Positions 18,108 through 26,499 of a stretch of 64,000 bases of DNA are shown here, one piece after another (the first letter of the stretch is position 1; each line of letters begins with the position of its first letter). The stretch is from assembly GCF_028736115.1 (NCBI RefSeq), contig NZ_CP117877.1:2852001-2916000 (forward strand). Direction: 5' to 3'. This stretch comes from Mucilaginibacter sp. KACC 22063. Its GTDB lineage: Bacteria; Bacteroidota; Bacteroidia; Sphingobacteriales; Sphingobacteriaceae. The translations under genes were made by a program, and so were the position numbers. Under the pieces are notes generated by a model. The model saw only the letters and a program-made list of their open reading frames with translations. It did not search any database and had not been told where the DNA came from.

Positions 18108-18959
18108 ATGAAAAGCATCCCTGTACATAAACTTCAGGAACGGGTAGACATAGGCCTTGATATTCACTATGCTACAGCTGATGAAATTAAACGTAAAGTA
18201 GACAAACTTGGCGCACACCGTGACGACCATTACGTGATGTTCATGATAGATAAGGGTACGGCAAGTGTAATGATTGATTTCACCAGGGTGCTATTACCAG
18301 AACAGCACATTTACTACATACTTCCTGGACAGGTTCATCACCGTATTGATATTAACATGGCATGTGGGTGGTTTTTAGCTGTAGATACCTCATTAATTGC
18401 TAACGAATATCGGGAAGTTTTTGAAAATCATCTTCTATTGCAACAGCCTTGCGGCCTTTCGGCAGAATCATATGAAAAATGTAGCCAGATATTGCATTTA
18501 CTGCATGATGCCTGTAATTTTAACCGCGACGATCCATTTTTTAAACAGCACATATACGGTTTATTAAATTCATATTTGGCCATTGCAGCAAGTGGTTACA
18601 GCAAAACTAAAAACTGTATCGGGCAATTATCGCAGCCCAAAATTATTGCGCAAAACTTCAAACGCCTGCTTTCAGAGCATTATAAAACTGAGAAAAGCCC
18701 ATCAGCTTATGCTGCCATGCTAAATATTTCCGGCTCTTATCTTAACGAGGTGCTAAATAAGGTTACCGGCTTTTCAGTATCATACTGGATAACGCAGGAA
18801 ATCATGCTCGAAGCGAAGCGCTTACTGTATCACACCAGCCTTAATGTTAAAGAAATTTCCTTTCAGCTGGGATATGATGATCACACCTATTTTTCAAGAT
18901 TATTTAAAAAATCAGAAAATATAACACCTCTTGAGTTTCGTCAGCGTTACCACGAATAA
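18108..18959 (+). CDS. AraC-family transcriptional regulator
   Basis: A 283-residue regulator with an N-terminal cupin-like sensing region and a C-terminal double helix-turn-helix. The second HTH carries the family signature VKEISFQLGYDDHTYFSRLF near residue 250, followed by GITPLEFRQRY-like TPLEFRQRYHE. I start at ATG 18108; the frame extends to a TTG at 18099. It lies directly before a siderophore-interacting-protein gene in the same direction, which makes that gene its likely target. The effector is unknown. Confidence 0.92.
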   Translation: MKSIPVHKLQERVDIGLDIHYATADEIKRKVDKLGAHRDDHYVMFMIDKGTASVMIDFTRVLLPEQHIYYILPGQVHHRIDINMACGWFLAVDTSLIANEYREVFENHLLLQQPCGLSAESYEKCSQILHLLHDACNFNRDDPFFKQHIYGLLNSYLAIAASGYSKTKNCIGQLSQPKIIAQNFKRLLSEHYKTEKSPSAYAAMLNISGSYLNEVLNKVTGFSVSYWITQEIMLEAKRLLYHTSLNVKEISFQLGYDDHTYFSRLFKKSENITPLEFRQRYHE

Positions 18960-18967
18960 TCCAATCC

Positions 18968-18979
18968 TTACCGCGGTAA
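18968..18979. promoter_or_regulatory. 12-bp palindrome between araC-type gene and SIP gene
   Basis: TTACCGCGGTAA is a perfect palindrome in the 82-nt gap before the siderophore-interacting-protein gene. It could be an operator for the AraC regulator or another repressor; position is the only support. Confidence 0.3.
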
Positions 18980-19041
18980 ATCTATTTTTTATCATACAGT
19001 AAGGCTGTTACTTTGTATTATCACACTTAAGATAATACCCT

Positions 19042-19743
19042 ATGTTAGAACACCTAAAAAGAAAAGCATCCGGATTAATCAATAATCGTCTGCATAAAAC
19101 TGCCCATGTGCTTGAGGTAAGGTACTGGGAAACATCCACGATTACTGAAATAGACCTGCATTTGCCAACTGCCGAAATGGACAACTGGAATGAGGTGAAT
19201 TACATGAAATGCAAGGTTGACAATTTTACTTACCGCGACTATACACCTGCAGGCTGGGATGCAGAAACGCAAACTTGCACCCTGTTTATCGACACCGCCC
19301 ACAAAGGGCCGGGCAGTATATGGGCGCAAAATTTGAAACAAGGCGATCAAATCAGTTATATTGGTATTGCAAGTACCAAACAAACGCCTGTTAATACATC
19401 AGCGGTGATATGCCTTGGCGATGAAAGCGCATTAGGACACATGCTTGCCTTACAGCAATTAACACAACCTGTAACCAGGTTAACCGGTGCCATTACTATG
19501 GAAAGCGAAACTAACCGTAATCTGTTTTCAGAGTATTTCAAATCTCCTATTACTACAGTTTCAAAGTCGGATAAATTTGGGCACCACTCTCTTACAGAAT
19601 GGTTGCTACAACAATCTTACGACTTAGAAAATACGATATTCTATCTTGCAGGAAATAACACGATGGTAATGCAAATGCGTAAGTTGCTGCGTAATCAAGG
19701 CTATGGAAATAACCAGATAAAAGCGCAGGGCTTTTGGAATTAA
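19042..19743 (+). CDS. Siderophore-interacting protein, FAD-binding ferric reductase
   Basis: A 233-residue flavoprotein of the ViuB/SIP family, which reduces ferric siderophores in the cytoplasm to release iron. The FAD-binding motif is R65-D-Y-T68-P; GPGSIWAQNLKQGD and the NAD(P)-domain motifs CLGDESALG and FYLAGNNTMVMQMRKLLR are in order, and the chain ends with KAQGFWN as usual. The AraC gene upstream is a probable regulator. No siderophore synthesis or uptake genes are present nearby. Confidence 0.9.
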   Translation: MLEHLKRKASGLINNRLHKTAHVLEVRYWETSTITEIDLHLPTAEMDNWNEVNYMKCKVDNFTYRDYTPAGWDAETQTCTLFIDTAHKGPGSIWAQNLKQGDQISYIGIASTKQTPVNTSAVICLGDESALGHMLALQQLTQPVTRLTGAITMESETNRNLFSEYFKSPITTVSKSDKFGHHSLTEWLLQQSYDLENTIFYLAGNNTMVMQMRKLLRNQGYGNNQIKAQGFWN

Positions 19744-19746
19744 CGC

Positions 19747-19777
19747 AAAATAGCCTGATCGTTTATCAGGCTATTTT
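19747..19777. terminator. Bidirectional terminator
   Basis: A perfect 13-bp stem (AAAATAGCCTGAT and complement) with loop CGTTT is shared by the convergent SIP and pseudouridine synthase genes, with T-rich ends on both strands. Confidence 0.88.
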
Positions 19778-19778
19778 A

Positions 19779-20504
19779 TTAACTGTCAAACTTATCCAGC
19801 AACTTTAACAGGGTATCAAAGTCTTTAGGATATGGCGCGTGGATGGTTACTTCCGTTTCTTCATTGATTTTAAAAGTAACCTCAAATGCGTGTAGTGCAA
19901 ACCGCTTCATAATCGGTTGCTCCTCTTGATCTTTACCCAAAACATACTTGCGTTTAAGTGAAGATAAAAACACAGGCTTACCTTTATACATGGCATCGCC
20001 GGCTATTGAGGCGCGTTGCGTAGCCAGGTGTATACGGATCTGGTGCATACGGCCGGTAACCGGTCGGCACTCCACCAAAGTATAATGTTTCCAGTATTTT
20101 AGTGATTGAAACCAGGTTTCGGCACGTTTACCTTCCTGCCTGCTGATGGTTACGCTGCCTTTTCCTGTATTTAATATAGGCAGATCAACCAGCAGGTTAT
20201 CAAAAACATGCGTACCTTCTATAACAGCATGGTATATTTTTTTCACCTTACGGTGCTCAAACTGCATGGATATAAAGCGGTAGGTTTCCGGGTTTTTAGC
20301 AATAATTAAAGCGCCAGATGTTTCCTTATCTAACCGATGGCATATTTGCGCATCATCAGCATAGGCTTTCGCCAGCCGAAGCATATTGATCTCGCCTGCA
20401 GCCTCGCCACGGTCATCAAGCGAACTGATGTATGGCGGTTTATTTACCACAATCAGGTTATCGTCTTCAAATAAAATAAGATCTGTAAACTTTGGAATTT
20501 TCAT
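19779..20504 (-). CDS. RluA-family pseudouridine synthase
   Basis: A 241-residue enzyme that isomerises uridine to pseudouridine in rRNA or tRNA. The catalytic motif HRLDKETSG has D59 as nucleophile, followed by VTGRMHQIRIHL, the second family signature. There is no N-terminal S4 domain, so it belongs to the shorter RluA/TruC-like type; the target site is unknown. I use ATG 20504, since the longer frame begins only at a TTG (20516). Confidence 0.93.
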   Translation of the reverse strand: MKIPKFTDLILFEDDNLIVVNKPPYISSLDDRGEAAGEINMLRLAKAYADDAQICHRLDKETSGALIIAKNPETYRFISMQFEHRKVKKIYHAVIEGTHVFDNLLVDLPILNTGKGSVTISRQEGKRAETWFQSLKYWKHYTLVECRPVTGRMHQIRIHLATQRASIAGDAMYKGKPVFLSSLKRKYVLGKDQEEQPIMKRFALHAFEVTFKINEETEVTIHAPYPKDFDTLLKLLDKFDS

Positions 20505-20642
20505 ATTAATGTACAAAAATACGGTTAATAACCGATACTGTACCTATAACCGTTTTTAATGAACTTTGTGCGAAACAAACAATCTGCAAACGCTTATGTT
20601 AGGGATTAAAAATCAATAACTTACATCTAACCCGATAATTTT

Positions 20643-21089
20643 ATGAGCACTACCAGAAAAACAACTTCGAAAAAAGAGGAAAAAGGCTTTTTCGAAAAAA
20701 TTGCAGATACCGTTTCAAGTATTTGGGATAGTACAAAAGAAAAAACTGAAGATGCAGTTGACTTTGTAAAAGAAGAAGCACATGACGCTAAAAAAGCAGT
20801 GAGTAAAAAAGCTACAGCCGTAAAGAAAGCTGTTGCTGCTAAAGAACCACAGCATAAGGCTGCAACTACTGCATCAAAAACTGTTAAAGCTGCTAAAGAT
20901 ACAGCTACCAAGGCGACTTCAACTGCAAAGGAAGCAACCAATAAAGCTGTAAAAGCTACCAAAACTACAGCTGCAAAAACAGCATCAACTGCAAAAGCAA
21001 CAGCTACTAAAGCTGTAAAACCGGCTAAAGCTGCAAAAAGCGATTCTCCAAAAGTTGCAGCTAAAACAACTGCAAAAAAGAAAGCTTAA
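20643..21089 (+). CDS. Lys/Ala-rich histone H1-like protein
   Basis: A 148-residue, strongly basic protein. Residues about 14-60 include an amphipathic helix with acidic and basic residues (FFEKIADTVSSIWDSTKEKT, then EDAVDFVKEEAHDAKKAV), reminiscent of LEA or YtxH-like proteins. From about residue 60 the chain is nearly all Lys, Ala and Thr with SPKVAAK-like and AKKKA steps, as in eukaryotic H1 tails and bacterial Hc1-like proteins. DNA binding or compaction is likely but inferred from composition alone. It ends at its own strong terminator. Confidence 0.8.
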   Translation: MSTTRKTTSKKEEKGFFEKIADTVSSIWDSTKEKTEDAVDFVKEEAHDAKKAVSKKATAVKKAVAAKEPQHKAATTASKTVKAAKDTATKATSTAKEATNKAVKATKTTAAKTASTAKATATKAVKPAKAAKSDSPKVAAKTTAKKKA

Positions 21090-21097
21090 TAAATGAC

Positions 21098-21120
21098 AAA
21101 GGCCCCTTAAGGGGCCTTTT
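21098..21120. terminator. Bidirectional terminator
   Basis: AAAGGCCCC and its complement form a perfect 9-bp stem around TTAA, followed by T-rich sequence. It lies between the histone-like gene and the convergent response regulator. Confidence 0.9.
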
Positions 21121-21122
21121 GC

Positions 21123-21812
21123 TTATGCTTCAAATTTGTAACCTACACCTTTAACAGTAGCAACATATTCGTCGCCAAGTTTTTCGCGCAGTTTACGAAT
21201 GTGTACGTCAATAGTACGGTTGGTAACCACTACCGAATCTTCCCATATGTTTTTCAGGATCGTTTCGCGGGTATAAACCTTTCCGGGTTTTGATGCCAGC
21301 AAATAAAGTAATTCAAACTCTTTTTTAGCTAAAACTACTTTCTCGCCATTTTTAAATACCAGATAAGCTTCGCGGTCAATTACAAGGTCTTTTACTTCAA
21401 GTTTGTTATCGCTTAATTCTTCTGTTGCAGAGTTACGGCGCAAAATGGCATTTATACGGCTAACCAAAGCACGCGGCTTAATTGGTTTAGCAATATAATC
21501 ATCGGCACCAACGTTAAACCCGGCAATTTCAGAGTACTCTTCGCTTCGTGCAGTTAAAAATACCATAAAGGTATTTTTAAACTCTGGCATGGTGCGCATA
21601 ATACGGCAGGCTTCTATACCATCCATTTTAGGCATCATAATGTCAAGAATGATCAGATCGGGAAGAACTTTTTTTGCTTCGTTAACACCTTCCTGGCCGT
21701 TGTTAGCAAGATAAACCTGGTAGCCTTCTTTTTTAAGGTTATATTCTATCAATTCCAGAATATCCGGTTCATCATCAACGATAAGGATCTTTTGTTTCGC
21801 AGATGTACTCAT
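21123..21812 (-). CDS. OmpR/PhoB-family response regulator
   Basis: A 229-residue two-component regulator. The receiver domain has acidic residues D13-D14, the phosphoacceptor D57 (LIILDIMMPKMDG), and Lys near 109 in ADDYIAKP. The C-terminal winged-helix domain ends with the recognition helix VVTNRTIDVHIRKLREKLG. It resembles PhoB/RprY-type regulators. No histidine kinase gene lies next to it here, so it is an orphan within this window. Confidence 0.95.
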   Translation of the reverse strand: MSTSAKQKILIVDDEPDILELIEYNLKKEGYQVYLANNGQEGVNEAKKVLPDLIILDIMMPKMDGIEACRIMRTMPEFKNTFMVFLTARSEEYSEIAGFNVGADDYIAKPIKPRALVSRINAILRRNSATEELSDNKLEVKDLVIDREAYLVFKNGEKVVLAKKEFELLYLLASKPGKVYTRETILKNIWEDSVVVTNRTIDVHIRKLREKLGDEYVATVKGVGYKFEA

Positions 21813-21912
21813 GTGGGGGCTGAATTTTTTGATAAAAGTAAACGCTTAAAAGTACAAAATGATTAAACCAGTGTTAATTAATTGTTAATCTTCACAAATA
21901 CTTAACAAAGAG

Positions 21913-23031
21913 TTACTTCTTATTGAACGTTTTATTTAAAATTTCTTCAAGATCAATCCCTGTTACATTCTTTGCAATGATAACTCCCTGTGGATCAATG
22001 AAGAAATTTGTCGGAATAGCCTCTATATGGTACAATGTTTCGGTAGGCCCTTCAAACCGTTTTAAGTCTGACACATGCTGCCATGTTAACTTATCGTCAT
22101 TTACTGCTTTTTGCCATGCAGCCTTGTCGGTGTCTAATGATACACCCAAAATGTTTAAGCCCTTATCATGATATTGGCCATAGGCTTTAACCACATTAGG
22201 GTTTTCGGCACGGCATGGCATACACCATGAAGCCCAGAAATCAATCAGTACATACTTACCTTTGTAATCAGATAGTTTAACCTGCTTGCCATCAATGGAT
22301 GTGCTGGCAAAATCAGGCGCTTTATGGCCTATTGACAATGGCTTTGCCACTTCCATTTGTTTTACAAATTTCTGTACTGCAGGGTTATCTTTAAACTGGC
22401 CATTAAGATCATCTGCGTATTTTACCAGTTCGGCTTCGTAGCGCATAGGATCAAGCGAGGTTGCCGCGTAAAATGCAGCTAAAGATGATTTATTATCATC
22501 AATAAACTTAAGTACCTCTTTGCCGTAAGCATTTATGTTTTGCTGAAATTCAGGTGTATAAACCTTCAGCAATGAATCTTTATTACCGCCGGCCTGAGCC
22601 TTTGATTGAAATTCAGCTACCAACTTTGCATTTTTAGCACCGTAAGTATTACTGATATTATTTACCTCTTTGATTTTTTCAGAATCACCAGAACCTGTTA
22701 TTTCATAGTTATGTGCAGAGTCGGCAGCATTAGTTTTAAACGAGATATCGTCGCCATTCTGAGCGATAAAATCATAAATAGACTCTCCTATCTGTAGCTT
22801 AAACAAGTTGGCATAAGGGGTAGACTTTTTAAACTTGAACTTACCATCGGCACCAACTTCTGCCGAATCTATTTTGGTTACCGAACTGCTATCGGCAGCG
22901 AGAAGCACCACTTTCTTATTAGCGCCAAAGTTTTTAACCTCGCCGTCTACAGTAAAAGACTTTTGATCTTTACAAGCTGCGAAAGCTGATATAAGTGCTG
23001 CAGCTGCATATAATTTATAATTTGATTTCAT
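21913..23031 (-). CDS. TlpA-like thioredoxin-fold lipoprotein with DUF4369-like N-domain
   Basis: A 372-residue lipoprotein (signal peptide with AFAAC, Cys20). The N-terminal half is a DUF4369-like domain common in Bacteroidota (VDGEVKNFGANKKVVLLAAD, then ADGKFKFKK). The C-terminal half is a TlpA/ResA thioredoxin domain with redox motif WCMPC near residue 270 and a cis-Pro loop AIPTNFFID. It probably reduces or matures disulfides in the periplasm. Its ATG overlaps the gatB stop (TAATG), so translation is coupled to gatB. Confidence 0.9.
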   Translation of the reverse strand: MKSNYKLYAAAALISAFAACKDQKSFTVDGEVKNFGANKKVVLLAADSSSVTKIDSAEVGADGKFKFKKSTPYANLFKLQIGESIYDFIAQNGDDISFKTNAADSAHNYEITGSGDSEKIKEVNNISNTYGAKNAKLVAEFQSKAQAGGNKDSLLKVYTPEFQQNINAYGKEVLKFIDDNKSSLAAFYAATSLDPMRYEAELVKYADDLNGQFKDNPAVQKFVKQMEVAKPLSIGHKAPDFASTSIDGKQVKLSDYKGKYVLIDFWASWCMPCRAENPNVVKAYGQYHDKGLNILGVSLDTDKAAWQKAVNDDKLTWQHVSDLKRFEGPTETLYHIEAIPTNFFIDPQGVIIAKNVTGIDLEEILNKTFNKK

Positions 23032-24500
23032 TATGCCTGGTCTAATGCTTTTAATAATAATTGATTGGTTTTCTGCGGATCTATTTTTCCTTTTGAGCGT
23101 TTCATTATTTCGCCCATGAATAAGCCTAATACTCCCTTTTTACCTTTTTGATACTCCTTAACCTTATCCGGAAACTTAGCTAAGGCATCAGCGATAAACG
23201 TATCAAGCTCACCACTGTTTTCACTGATTAATAGATTAAGTTCAGTAGCTAATACGGTTGGCTGTTTTAATGGGTTACTGATCACCGCCGGGAAAAGCTT
23301 TTGTGCAGCAACTGTATTATTGATCTTTCCGCTGTCAATAAGGCTTATTAACTCAGCAATACTTTCGGGCTTTATAGCTGTTTCTGCCAATGAAACGCCG
23401 CGTTCGTTGATGTAAGACTTAACAGGCCCCATCATCCAGTTAGCGGCCGACTTATAATTACTGGTATGGCCAATCAACTGCTCAAAGAAAAAAGCGAACT
23501 CTTTATCAGAAGTCAGTACCGATGCATCATAGTCTGTAAGACCAAGCTTAGCTGTATATTTCTGATAAAGTTCAGCAGGTAAAGCAGGCAGGCTGTCTTT
23601 TATGCTTTTTACATATTCGGCGCTGATGCTTACCGGGATTAAGTCCGGTTCAGGGAAATAACGATAGTCATTCGCCATTTCCTTGGTACGCAATACGGTT
23701 GTTTCACCGGTATCAGCATTAAAGTTTAAGGTGTTCTGATCAATAAAACCACCCGCTTCAACAACTTTTATCTGGCGTAAGAATTCATGCTCAATTGCCC
23801 GTTGCACATTGCGGATAGAGTTAAGGTTCTTTACTTCGCACCTGTTCCCTAAAGCGGTATCCCCTTTTTTACGGATAGAAATATTGGCGTCGCAGCGCAT
23901 ACTGCCTTCCTCCATGTTGCCATCGCATATATCAAGATAACGCAGTATTTTACGCAGTTCGGTTAAATATTGCCCGGCTTCTTCTGCACTGCGCATATCA
24001 GGCTGTGAAACAATCTCCAGCAAGGGAACCCCTGCACGGTTCAGATCAATCAGTGAATATTCAGGATCCTGGTCATGGATGCTTTTACCGGCATCCTCTT
24101 CCATATGGATATGGTGTATAGCTATTGTTTTTTGCGAACCGTCTGCAAGTTTAACGTTTACTGCGCCGCCAATACAAATAGGCTGCTGATCTTGTGTAAT
24201 CTGGTAGCCTTTTGGTAAATCGGCATAAAAATAGTTTTTACGCGCAAAAGTGTTCAACGGATTAATTTCACAACCGCAGGCTAGTCCCATTTTTACAGCA
24301 TACGCTACCATGCGTTTATTAATAAACGGAAGCGTACCCGGATGCCCTAAGGATACCATGCTGATATGATGATTGGGCAAAGCACCAAAAGCAGCTGAAT
24401 CTGCTGAAAAGGATTTGCTTTGGGTAGACAACTGCGCATGCACTTCAAGGCCAACTACGAGTTCATATTGCCCGATTATCTGGTCTGATAAATCTGTCAT
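23031..24500 (-). CDS. gatB: Aspartyl/glutamyl-tRNA(Asn/Gln) amidotransferase subunit B
   Basis: The 489-residue GatB subunit activates and amidates misacylated Glu-tRNA-Gln or Asp-tRNA-Asn using ammonia channelled from GatA. The signature GLEVHAQLSTQSKSF near the N-terminus, the SLGHPGTLPFINKRM and MEEDAGKSIHD motifs, and the YRYFPEPDLIP motif are all present. The C-terminal YqeY-like tail contacts tRNA. gatA and gatC are not adjacent. It is the first gene of a two-gene unit with the thioredoxin-fold lipoprotein. Confidence 0.97.
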   Translation of the reverse strand: MTDLSDQIIGQYELVVGLEVHAQLSTQSKSFSADSAAFGALPNHHISMVSLGHPGTLPFINKRMVAYAVKMGLACGCEINPLNTFARKNYFYADLPKGYQITQDQQPICIGGAVNVKLADGSQKTIAIHHIHMEEDAGKSIHDQDPEYSLIDLNRAGVPLLEIVSQPDMRSAEEAGQYLTELRKILRYLDICDGNMEEGSMRCDANISIRKKGDTALGNRCEVKNLNSIRNVQRAIEHEFLRQIKVVEAGGFIDQNTLNFNADTGETTVLRTKEMANDYRYFPEPDLIPVSISAEYVKSIKDSLPALPAELYQKYTAKLGLTDYDASVLTSDKEFAFFFEQLIGHTSNYKSAANWMMGPVKSYINERGVSLAETAIKPESIAELISLIDSGKINNTVAAQKLFPAVISNPLKQPTVLATELNLLISENSGELDTFIADALAKFPDKVKEYQKGKKGVLGLFMGEIMKRSKGKIDPQKTNQLLLKALDQA

Positions 24501-24804
24501 ATTCGTATTAACGGTGTTATATCTAAATACACTTCAAAATATAACACAATATTTATTGTGGGTTGCAATATAGCTTAAATAGGTATAAAGTTTGAAATAT
24601 TACGCATGGAAAAACTACCGCATGCAGGCATTTTGTTACAACAATTTGATATTATATTATTCTTTAAAACAGCTGCCATTAAGTAGAAAAATTTTCCTTA
24701 AATGAAAGGAAACAGCTTTTGACAAAAAGATGAAAATATTGTTTAAACATTGATTTAACAGTGCTTGTATACAATAACATATCTATGGGACAATACTTTA
24801 CATC
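24501..24804. other. Intergenic region between gatB and desaturase (divergent promoters)
   Basis: 304 bases without a gene. It must hold the promoters of gatB (minus) and the desaturase (plus). A small inverted repeat (TTTCCTT at 24693-24699 and AAGGAAA at 24706-24712) and the palindrome TTGTATACAA near 24765 are visible. No consensus promoter pair and no small ORF stand out. Confidence 0.5.
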
Positions 24805-25911
24805 ATGACCACTGAAAACTTAATTAAACCATCATTTAAGAAAGCTGGAAGCGACGATTTTTACAAAGAACTACACCGAGAAGTACAATTAAGGGTACTT
24901 GGCAACAAGAAAGTACAGAACCAGATCGTGTTTAAATCGATCTTCTTCATGGCACTTTATTTTGTTTTTTACAGCTGTATTTTGATGTTTGGCAACCAGA
25001 CGCCGCTTTTGTTTGTGTATTATACACTCACAGGCATTACCATGATATTGGTTTTTCTGAATGCGTTTCATGATGCAGCGCATGGCGCCATATTTAAAAA
25101 AAGATCGCATAACGAACTGCTGACCAACGTACTTGAATTGTTTGGCAGTAACAGCTACATCTGGAAAAAACGCCACATTGTATTACACCATCCTTATCCA
25201 AATATGCAGCACTGGGATATTGATGTAAAGCAAAGCGATATCGTAAGGATATTTCCCGAAAGCAAATGGTACAATTTCCATCGCTACCAGCATTATTATA
25301 TGTGGTTTTTATACTTCTTTTATACCCTTAACTGGCTGCTGGTGCGTGATTTTAAAGATTTCTTCGGAGTAAAGGATAACTATTTGAAAAGAGTAGTGAA
25401 CATCCCTAAAATTGAATATGTCAAACTTTTTGCTGCTAAAATATTTAATCTGTTTTTTATGATAGGCATACCAATGATGGTACTCGATCAACCCTGGTAC
25501 AAGGTGCTTGCAGCATTTTTAGTGATGCATTTTCTGGCAAGTGCATTTGGAGTAACTGCCCTGCTGTCTACACATGCTGACGAAGATGCTGTTTTCCCGA
25601 AACCACCTGAAGATGGGCAGATTGATATGACCTGGGCCATGTACCAGATCCGCGAAACCAAGGACTTCAGTACCGAAAGCAGAATAGCGAATATCTTATT
25701 CGGAGGCTTTAACCATCATGTGGCTCATCATTTATTCCCTACTGTAGCGCATGTTTACTATCCAGCTATAACTCCTATTATCAGAGAGTTTGCACAGAAA
25801 TACCAGCTTGAATACCGTTCATATCCATTGCATGAAGCAATATACTCCCATTTTATGCTTTTGAAAAAGAATGGCGGGGCTGAAAACCTTTTCGCTACCG
25901 GCGAACTGTAA
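24805..25911 (+). CDS. Fatty acid desaturase (acyl-lipid type)
   Basis: A 368-residue integral membrane di-iron enzyme that introduces a double bond into lipid acyl chains. The three histidine boxes are H89-D-A-A-H93, H124 to HH128-129 (RHIVLHHPYPN), and FNHHVAHHLFP near residue 307. At least four hydrophobic segments alternate with them. Regiospecificity cannot be inferred; delta-5, delta-6 or delta-9 members share these boxes. There is no cytochrome b5 fusion. It is a single gene with two overlapping hairpins downstream. Confidence 0.9.
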   Translation: MTTENLIKPSFKKAGSDDFYKELHREVQLRVLGNKKVQNQIVFKSIFFMALYFVFYSCILMFGNQTPLLFVYYTLTGITMILVFLNAFHDAAHGAIFKKRSHNELLTNVLELFGSNSYIWKKRHIVLHHPYPNMQHWDIDVKQSDIVRIFPESKWYNFHRYQHYYMWFLYFFYTLNWLLVRDFKDFFGVKDNYLKRVVNIPKIEYVKLFAAKIFNLFFMIGIPMMVLDQPWYKVLAAFLVMHFLASAFGVTALLSTHADEDAVFPKPPEDGQIDMTWAMYQIRETKDFSTESRIANILFGGFNHHVAHHLFPTVAHVYYPAITPIIREFAQKYQLEYRSYPLHEAIYSHFMLLKKNGGAENLFATGEL

Positions 25912-25919
25912 CTTTAGTT

Positions 25920-25975
25920 AACGCGTTAGTTTGACTAATCAATCAGCCAAACTAACGCGTTTATAATTGGCTGAT
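25920..25975 (+). other. Two mutually exclusive hairpins in the 3' region of the desaturase gene
   Basis: Hairpin A has perfect 14-bp arms at 25920-25933 and 25948-25961 (AACGCGTTAGTTTG and complement). Hairpin B has 9-bp arms at 25942-25950 and 25967-25975 (ATCAGCCAA and complement). The arms share bases 25948-25950, so only one can form fully. There is no T-run after either. They may act as terminator, mRNA stabiliser or protein site. Confidence 0.5.
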
Positions 25976-26071
25976 GCGAAGCTATAACTTTTTTAATTGC
26001 ACGAGGCATCTATGTTAAATTAATGTAAAGTATTTATGTAACAAAATGGCGACAATGTATATGCTTAGATA

Positions 26072-26101
26072 TTTGGTGGCAATTAACTTTTACTATATTT
26101 G
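26072..26101 (+). promoter_or_regulatory. Promoter of the MerR-family gene
   Basis: TTTG (26072-26075), 18 nt, then TATATTTG (26094-26101) fit the Bacteroidota -33/-7 consensus. The -7 element ends only 3 nt before the ATG at 26105, so the transcript would be leaderless or start inside the gene. Confidence 0.55.
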
Positions 26102-26104
26102 CCT

Positions 26105-26446
26105 ATGCCTTTAAAAGAAGAACAAGACATCAAACGCGTATATTATACCATGGGCGAAGTTTCGGCCATGTTTAATGTAAACCAATCGCTTTTAAGGTAT
26201 TACGAGAAAGAATTTGATATTTTAAAGCCTAAAAAAAACCAGAAAGGCAACCGCTTTTTTACTCCTGAAGATATCGAAAATTTAAAGGTAATCATGTACC
26301 TGATACGTGAAAAAGGTTATACTATTCCCGGTGCCCGCGAGTACATGAAAACCAATCTTAATGCAGCTAAAGAGACCCAGCGCATGATTACCAAGCTGGA
26401 AGAAATTAAAAAATTCCTGATCGGCGTACGCGAGCAGCTTTCCTGA
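26105..26446 (+). CDS. MerR-family transcriptional regulator
   Basis: A 113-residue regulator with an N-terminal winged helix (YYTMGEVSAMFNVNQSLLRYYEKEF) and a C-terminal helical dimerisation segment. It lacks cysteine metal ligands and any effector domain, as in the short MerR proteins widespread in Bacteroidota. ATG 26105 is preferred; the frame opens only a TTG at 26099, and an internal ATG at 26150 (residue 16) would trim the first helix. The target is unknown. Confidence 0.88.
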   Translation: MPLKEEQDIKRVYYTMGEVSAMFNVNQSLLRYYEKEFDILKPKKNQKGNRFFTPEDIENLKVIMYLIREKGYTIPGAREYMKTNLNAAKETQRMITKLEEIKKFLIGVREQLS

Positions 26447-26477
26447 TTTGAACCTTTCTTAAAAGCTGCTATCTTTA
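26447..26477 (+). promoter_or_regulatory. Promoter of the comEC-type gene
   Basis: TTTG (26447-26450), 19 nt, then TATCTTTA (26470-26477), one mismatch from TAnnTTTG. It overlaps the end of the MerR gene and lies 22 nt before the ATG at 26500. Confidence 0.5.
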
Positions 26478-26499
26478 AGGCAAATCTGAATCTTGTCTA

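Noticed and set aside
20627..20962. Hydrophobic 111-codon frame opposite the histone-like gene
   Set aside because: The antisense of Lys/Ala codons gives Phe, Leu and Ala; the plus-strand gene has a terminator and sensible composition.
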